From the NCBI RefSeq assembly GCF_002209535.1, contig NZ_NJIG01000005.1, positions 248,001 through 312,000 of the forward strand: a stretch of 64,000 nucleotides of DNA, given 5' to 3'. The notes under the pieces are model-generated. The model ran no database searches, was not told the origin of the DNA, and saw only the letters and a list, made by a program, of their open reading frames with translations. This stretch comes from Achromobacter marplatensis. GTDB lineage: Bacteria > Pseudomonadota > Gammaproteobacteria > Burkholderiales > Burkholderiaceae_B. The position numbers and the translations under genes are program-made. Every line of letters starts with the position of its first letter. The first letter of the stretch is position 1. Positions 58,366-64,000 of this stretch are shown piece by piece.

Positions 58366-59442
58366 TTATCCTCTGCGCTCGACCCAGACCCGTCCCCGAT
58401 GGCATCGGACCACATGTCCCGCCTGCTCCACCCGCAGCTGACGGTCATGGCCCAGGCTGTGCAGTTCTCGCAGCTGGCGCAACAGGTCGCGCAGGCGCGC
58501 GTCGGTGGGCATGCGGGCCCCGTTTTGCGCCAGCCAATGGCGCAGCACCTGGGCCTGGCGCGCCGCCGACAATCCGCGCCACGCCTGCAGCGAAAAACTG
58601 GCGCCGTCCGGGCTGGGCTCCAGCCGGGCGAAATCCTCGCGCGCGACCTCGTCCAGGATTTCTGCCGCTTCGGCCATGTGCGCCGCGTGCCGGGCGACGA
58701 TGCCCCTCCATCCGGGCCAGCGGCCATCCAGCACCGGCGCCAGCAGCTCGCGCACCGCGGCGCGCGTATAGCGGGGATCGGAATTGGTCGGATCTTGCAC
58801 CGCTTGCCAGCCACAGGCGGCCTCAACAGCCGCCGCAGCCTGCAGGACCGTAGCGCGGTCCTGGCCTAGCCAGGGCCGCAGGTACCAAACGCCATCGCGC
58901 TGCGTGGCCGGCGACATGGCCGCCATGCCTGCCAGCCCGGTGCCGCGCAACAAGCGCAGCAACACGGTTTCGGCCTGGTCGTTGCGATGGTGGGCCAGCA
59001 GCACATGACGAATTCCGTCAGCATCGGCCAATTGGGCCAGCGCTGCGTAACGCGCGTCGCGCGCCGCCGCTTCAATGCCCTTGCCGGCCGCTTGCTCGAC
59101 CTGCACTCGTGCCTCGGCGACAGGCACGCCCAGCAAGCTGCCCAGCGCATGCACCTGGCGCCCCCACGCATCGGCGGCGGCCTGCAAGCCATGATGCACA
59201 TGGAACAAGGACAGACCGATGCCCAGCTCGCGGGCCACGGCCGCCGCATGCACGGCCAGCATGGCCGAATCCGCGCCGCCGCTGACGGCGACCGCCATGC
59301 GCGCGGGACGCTCGGGCAAGGCCAGCAGGGCTTGGCGCAGCGCGGCAGACAATTCCGGGGACACGGGCGGCAAAGAGGGGCCGGAATGCACAACGCCCGA
59401 CTCGGCCGGTACGGGCGTGTCGGGCGTTGGCCGGACGTTCAT
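58366..59442 (-). CDS. tilS: tRNA(Ile)-lysidine synthase
   Basis: This 358-residue protein has the PP-loop ATP-pyrophosphatase motif AVSGGADSA at residues 52-60, FHVHHGLQAAADAWG and VLLAHHRNDQAETVLLRLLRGTGLAGMAAM, all typical of TilS. It converts C34 of the CAU-anticodon tRNA-Ile to lysidine, allowing AUA decoding, and is essential. The protein is shorter than E. coli TilS (432), as in many beta-proteobacteria. It lies between accA and lysC, with 59 bases to accA containing a GGCGCCGGC/GCCGGCGCC stem. Confidence 0.93.
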   Translation of the reverse strand: MNVRPTPDTPVPAESGVVHSGPSLPPVSPELSAALRQALLALPERPARMAVAVSGGADSAMLAVHAAAVARELGIGLSLFHVHHGLQAAADAWGRQVHALGSLLGVPVAEARVQVEQAAGKGIEAAARDARYAALAQLADADGIRHVLLAHHRNDQAETVLLRLLRGTGLAGMAAMSPATQRDGVWYLRPWLGQDRATVLQAAAAVEAACGWQAVQDPTNSDPRYTRAAVRELLAPVLDGRWPGWRGIVARHAAHMAEAAEILDEVAREDFARLEPSPDGASFSLQAWRGLSAARQAQVLRHWLAQNGARMPTDARLRDLLRQLRELHSLGHDRQLRVEQAGHVVRCHRGRVWVERRG

Positions 59443-59468
59443 GAGGATGGCGCGGGTAGCGCGGTCGC

Positions 59469-59492
59469 GGCGCCGGCTGGCTTGCCGGCGCC
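59469..59492. other. perfect inverted repeat between accA and tilS
   Basis: A 9-base stem GGCGCCGGC/GCCGGCGCC (59469-59477 with 59484-59492, loop TGGCTT) has no T-tract. It may stabilise or attenuate the accA-tilS message. Confidence 0.4.
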
Positions 59493-59501
59493 CTGCCCGC
59501 C

Positions 59502-60467
59502 TTACGCGCGCACTTCCTGGTAGGCGCCGTAGGACAGCAGGCGCTGGACGCGCTGTTCCACTAGCTGCTCGGGCGTCATGCCCTGCAACTGGCGCAGGGC
59601 GTCGCCCAGTGCGCGGCGCAGCAGGCGAGCCATGACGCGGGGATCGCGGTGTGCGCCACCCACGGGTTCGTTGACCACGCGGTCCACCAGACCCAAGTCC
59701 TTCAGGCGCGGGGCGATGATGGCCAGCGCTTCGGCGGCCTCAGGCGCCTTGTCGGCGCTGCGCCACAGGATGGAGGCGCAGCCTTCCGGCGAAATCACGG
59801 CGTAGGTGGCGTACTGCAGCATCAGCACGGCGTTGCCCACTGCAATCGCCAGGGCGCCGCCCGAACCGCCTTCGCCGATGATCGTGCAGATCACGGGGAC
59901 CTTGAGCTCGGCCATGGCGTACAGGTTGTGGCCGATGGCTTCGGACTGGCCGCGCTCTTCGGCGCCAATACCCGGATAGGCGCCCGGGGTGTCCACGAAG
60001 GTGAACACGGGGATGCCGAATTTTTCAGCCAGACGCATCAGGCGCAGGGCCTTGCGATAGCCTTCAGGACGCGGCATGCCGAAATTGCGGGCAGCGCGTT
60101 CCTTTGTGTCGCGGCCTTTCTGATGGCCGATCACCATGCAGGGGGTGCCGTTGAAGCGCGCCAAGCCGCCGATGATGGACTGGTCGTCGGCGTACATGCG
60201 GTCGCCGTGCAGTTCATGGAAGTCGGTGAACATTTCGCGCACGTAATCCAGCGTGTAGGGACGCTGGGGGTGGCGGGCGACGAGGGCCGTCTGCCACGGC
60301 GTGAGCTTGGCGTAGATTTCCTTGGCCAAGGTCTGGCTCTTCTGCTGCAGACGTCCGATCTCGTCGGAGATGTCTACCGCTGAATCGGCCTGCACGTAGC
60401 GCAGCTGCTCGATCTTGTTTTCAAGTTCGGCCAGCGGCTGTTCAAATTCCAGAAATGTATTGCGCAT
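59502..60467 (-). CDS. accA: acetyl-CoA carboxylase carboxyltransferase subunit alpha
   Basis: This 321-residue protein begins [21 protein letters not shown]. It contains [64 protein letters not shown] and [14 protein letters not shown], the full AccA pattern. With AccD it carboxylates acetyl-CoA from biotinyl-BCCP to malonyl-CoA, the first step of fatty acid synthesis. Length and start match the family. It lies downstream of a DNA glycosylase gene and upstream of tilS on the same strand. Confidence 0.96.
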   Translation of the reverse strand: MRNTFLEFEQPLAELENKIEQLRYVQADSAVDISDEIGRLQQKSQTLAKEIYAKLTPWQTALVARHPQRPYTLDYVREMFTDFHELHGDRMYADDQSIIGGLARFNGTPCMVIGHQKGRDTKERAARNFGMPRPEGYRKALRLMRLAEKFGIPVFTFVDTPGAYPGIGAEERGQSEAIGHNLYAMAELKVPVICTIIGEGGSGGALAIAVGNAVLMLQYATYAVISPEGCASILWRSADKAPEAAEALAIIAPRLKDLGLVDRVVNEPVGGAHRDPRVMARLLRRALGDALRQLQGMTPEQLVEQRVQRLLSYGAYQEVRA

Positions 60468-60503
60468 GTAGTGTGGTTCCGTAGATGGGCTGCCTGGTGT
60501 GCA

Positions 60504-61148
60504 TCAGTATTGAACCGGTGTCGGTTCCAGACTGCGCCATAAGTACCAGGTTGCCACGGTACGCCAGGGCTGCCACGCCAGCGAGACTTCGCGAGCCTCG
60601 AAGCGCGAGACAGGCTCGCCACTGAAATAGTGTAGCGAGATTGCCTTGAGCAACCCGGGATCATCCAGCGGCAGGACGTCAGGCCGCTGTAGATTGAAAA
60701 TCAAAAACATCTCCGCCGTCCAGCGCCCGATGCCCCGGATGGCGACCAATTCAGAAATAACGGCCTCGTCGTCCATGGCCGCCCACTTTTCAGGGTGGAC
60801 GCGGCGTTCGCCGAAATGCACGGCCAGGTCCAGCACGTATTCGGCCTTGCGTTGGGACAAGCCCGCCTTGCGCAGCCCGTCCAGGCCTACGCGCAGCACG
60901 GCGACTGGCGTGGGGCGCTTGCCCACGGCATCGATGAACTTGGTCCAGACGGCGTCGGCCGCCTTGGTGGAGATCTGTTGCCCGATGATCGCCCGCGCCA
61001 GCGTCACGAACGGCGTGCCGCGCGAGGTCAGCCAGACCTCGGGATGCTGGGGGATGACCTTTTTCAGGATACGGTCGCGCCGCATCAGGTGGGCGACGGC
61101 GGCCTCCCAATACTCGGGCTTGGGAATGTCGAGATCGGCGGTGGACAT
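60504..61148 (-). CDS. DNA-3-methyladenine glycosylase (AlkA-like HhH-GPD)
   Basis: This 214-residue protein has the HhH-GPD pattern: TLARAIIGQQISTKAADAVW, then IRGIGRWTAEMFLIFNLQRPDVLPLDDPGL, in which the Asp of P-L-D-D is the catalytic residue. It excises alkylated purines such as 3-methyladenine in base-excision repair. The ATG at 61148 was chosen. An in-frame ATG at 61184 would add 12 residues and overlap the end of cysS. Neither has a clear ribosome-binding site. The gene follows cysS and precedes accA. Confidence 0.88.
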   Translation of the reverse strand: MSTADLDIPKPEYWEAAVAHLMRRDRILKKVIPQHPEVWLTSRGTPFVTLARAIIGQQISTKAADAVWTKFIDAVGKRPTPVAVLRVGLDGLRKAGLSQRKAEYVLDLAVHFGERRVHPEKWAAMDDEAVISELVAIRGIGRWTAEMFLIFNLQRPDVLPLDDPGLLKAISLHYFSGEPVSRFEAREVSLAWQPWRTVATWYLWRSLEPTPVQY

Positions 61149-61168
61149 ATCGGGCGTATCCACTGGGC

Positions 61169-62623
<1,455 letters not shown>

Positions 62624-62997
62624 GGCGCTTTAGGATTTGTCTAATTGCTTCCGGGGCGGATTCGGAAAGTTGCTTGCGAAGGACAATACCTTCGCAGCCT
62701 GCCGCCAACACCATCATCATCGAATACCGACGACTGGTCTTGCCTGGCCTTCAAGTGCGGGTCGGCGTTTGCCGGGCTCCATGCCTTGCAAATACCCGGC
62801 ATTTGCTCTGCTTTTGCTCGGCTTTTGCTCAGCTTTTGCTCGGCATTTGCCCCACACTCTAAGTCCCAGACCCTGGCCCTACGCCCAATGTCGAGCCAAA
62901 AACTCAACCGGGGCTAAAATGGCGGTCGTCAAGTATAGCAAGCGGCCCGGTCGCGCGCGTAAGTGCAAGCCGGCCACGACTTTTAACGGATACCCAC
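62624..62997. other. divergent promoter region of cysS and the TPR gene
   Basis: No gene is supported in these 374 bases. A TAAAAT hexamer on the plus strand at 62915-62920 could be a -10 for the TPR gene, but the matching -35 is poor. The main feature is the tandem repeat at 62799-62853. Confidence 0.5.
62799..62853. repeat. tandem repeat of an 11-base unit, five copies
   Basis: Five consecutive units occur: GCATTTGCTCT, GCTTTTGCTCG, GCTTTTGCTCA, GCTTTTGCTCG and GCATTTGCCCC. The unit length is close to one helical turn. The array lies midway between divergent promoters and could bind a protein on one DNA face or change length by slippage. Confidence 0.85.
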
Positions 62998-63681
62998 GTG
63001 ACTATCAAGCCGCGTTTTTATGTCGCCCTGCTCGCCCTGGCTGTCGCCGGCGCGCCGGTTGGAGCCGCCCTTGCCCAGTCGATGGCCGGCGGCGGGGGTG
63101 CCAGTCCCAACGCCACCCGCACCACGCTGGACCCGATTCCTCCCGAGGGCGGCTGGGACGGCCTGGCCAAGCTGCTGGAAGCCGCCAAGCCCGGTGTCGA
63201 CACGCGGCTTGCGCCCTCGCCTTCGCAGGTCACCGCGCGCATTGAAATGCTGCTGAACCGCGGCGACGTCGATGAAGCCCTGGCACTGATCGAAAAACGC
63301 GAAGCAGAGATCAAGGACCAGCGTGGCACCGACGTGCAACTGATGTTCCAGCACGCCCGCGCCCTGGCCGCCTTGAACCGCACGAACGAGGCCATCGACA
63401 TCTACACCGACATGACCACGCGTTTCCCGGAGCTTCCGGAACCTTGGAACAACTTGGCGGCTCTATATGCCAGCCGCGGTGAACTTGAAAAAGCGCAAGA
63501 TGCCCTGCAAATGGCATTGCGCGCCGACCCCGGCTATGCGGCTGCCCGAGCCAATCTGGGCGACCTGCAACTGCTGCAGGCCCTGCAAACCTACAAGAAG
63601 GCCGCCAGCGACGGCGTGCCGGGCATGCAGGACAAAGCCCGCGAAGTCGAAACCATGCTGAAGGATAAACAAGGCAAATGA
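62998..63681 (+). CDS. periplasmic tetratricopeptide-repeat protein
   Basis: The 227-residue precursor has a signal peptide (1-26, ending ALAQS), a Gly/Pro-rich linker and two to three TPR units at about 70-195. These include [98 protein letters not shown]. It probably binds a partner protein in the periplasm. The start is GTG (62998) with a weak site upstream. The stop overlaps the ATGATG start of the peptidyl-prolyl isomerase gene, which suggests a shared role in envelope protein folding. Confidence 0.85.
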   Translation: MTIKPRFYVALLALAVAGAPVGAALAQSMAGGGGASPNATRTTLDPIPPEGGWDGLAKLLEAAKPGVDTRLAPSPSQVTARIEMLLNRGDVDEALALIEKREAEIKDQRGTDVQLMFQHARALAALNRTNEAIDIYTDMTTRFPELPEPWNNLAALYASRGELEKAQDALQMALRADPGYAAARANLGDLQLLQALQTYKKAASDGVPGMQDKAREVETMLKDKQGK

Positions 63682-64000
63682 TGTCCCGTTACTCCCCCTT
63701 CCACCTGCTGCGCCTCACGGCGTGCTCGTTCGCGCTGGCCGCATTTGCCCCGGCCGTAGTCAGCGCCGCTCCCGCAGCCACTTCATCCACCTCCACCTCT
63801 GAAGGCACAAAAGCCATGAGCACCAATCCCCGCGTCAAGCTCGTCACGAACCAAGGCGACATGGTCATCACCCTGGACGCCGCCAAGGCGCCCAAGACCG
63901 TCGAAAACTTCCTGACCTACGTCAAGGAAGGCTTCTACAACGGCACCGTGTTCCATCGCGTGATCGACGGCTTCATGATCCAGGGCGGCGGTTTCGAACC
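63678..64000 (+). CDS. ppiA: peptidyl-prolyl cis-trans isomerase, cyclophilin type (3' truncated by window)
   Basis: The visible 107 residues begin with a signal peptide ([30 protein letters not shown]). The cyclophilin start follows: [56 protein letters not shown], with the catalytic Arg in F-H-R. The exported form suggests a periplasmic foldase like PpiA. Two adjacent ATGs (63678 and 63681) are possible; the first overlaps the TPR stop in ATGA. The C-terminal part lies beyond the window. Confidence 0.88.
   Translation, partial: MMSRYSPFHLLRLTACSFALAAFAPAVVSAAPAATSSTSTSEGTKAMSTNPRVKLVTNQGDMVITLDAAKAPKTVENFLTYVKEGFYNGTVFHRVIDGFMIQGGGFE

Noticed and set aside
62799..62853. Possible CRISPR array
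   Set aside because: The units are 11 bases, directly adjacent and without spacers, and no cas genes are present.

Overview
The window is GC-rich and densely coded. It has the gene content of a Burkholderiales bacterium of the Alcaligenaceae, most likely Achromobacter or a close relative. This placement is inferred from orphan Bug-type (tripartite tricarboxylate) binding proteins, CaiB/BaiF and CoA-transferase catabolic clusters, a PsrA-like regulator beside a large fad cluster, and the lysC/tilS/accA/cysS order. No 16S rRNA or other formal marker is present.

Layout. (1) 1-8000 (+): the distal part of an exopolysaccharide/colanic-acid-like locus: 3' end of a GDP-fucose synthase-type gene, flippase, four glycosyltransferases, polymerase/ligase-like membrane protein, and WcaF-like acetyltransferase. 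It ends in a nested palindromic repeat (7997-8200). (2) 8254-12193 (-): two tandem LuxR-type regulators with degenerate receiver domains, then a large protein joining a formyltransferase-like half to a propeller-like half, with a marked base-composition shift inside the gene. (3) 12614-26809 (+): a fatty-acid module: PsrA-like TetR regulator with a matching operator, FadE, two thiolases, two bifunctional hydratase/dehydrogenases of opposite domain order, a FadL-type porin, a DUF4442 protein, a chalcone-isomerase-fold protein and FadD. (4) 26822-30037: a frameshifted sulfatase with a Bug protein, divergent from a MarR regulator. (5) 30281-32416: a TonB-dependent siderophore receptor behind a Fur-box-like site.

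(6) 32559-36773: a four-carbon acid sugar operon (KdgT-like permease, DUF1537 kinase, PdxA2 dehydrogenase, GntR/HutC regulator) with a matching operator in front. (7) 36853-45445: a catabolic island of unknown substrate (AMP ligase, two-subunit CoA-transferase, enoyl-CoA hydratase, CaiB; divergent Bug and FAD protein; IclR). TCCTA/TAGGA sites recur at its three promoter regions, which suggests one IclR regulon. (8) 45523-50546: thiol dioxygenase, sirtuin, a Pro/Ala-rich membrane protein, two neighbouring genes sharing an unrecognised small domain (one fused to an XRE HTH), and a LysR/atypical SDR pair. (9) 50696-51602: three copies of tRNA-Arg(ACG) with a DUF3079 gene between two of them. (10) 51867-64000: a Tat-exported phosphoesterase, ankyrin and DUF2199 proteins, mnmH, GNAT, tRNA-Ser(GCT), then housekeeping genes lysC, tilS, accA, a DNA glycosylase and cysS. 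A TPR protein and a peptidyl-prolyl isomerase truncated by the window edge follow.

The most notable unexplained items are the IclR operator triplet and its unknown pathway, the paired small-domain genes, the mosaic formyltransferase/propeller gene beside pseudo-receiver regulators, and the palindromic repeat that supplies the end of wcaI.
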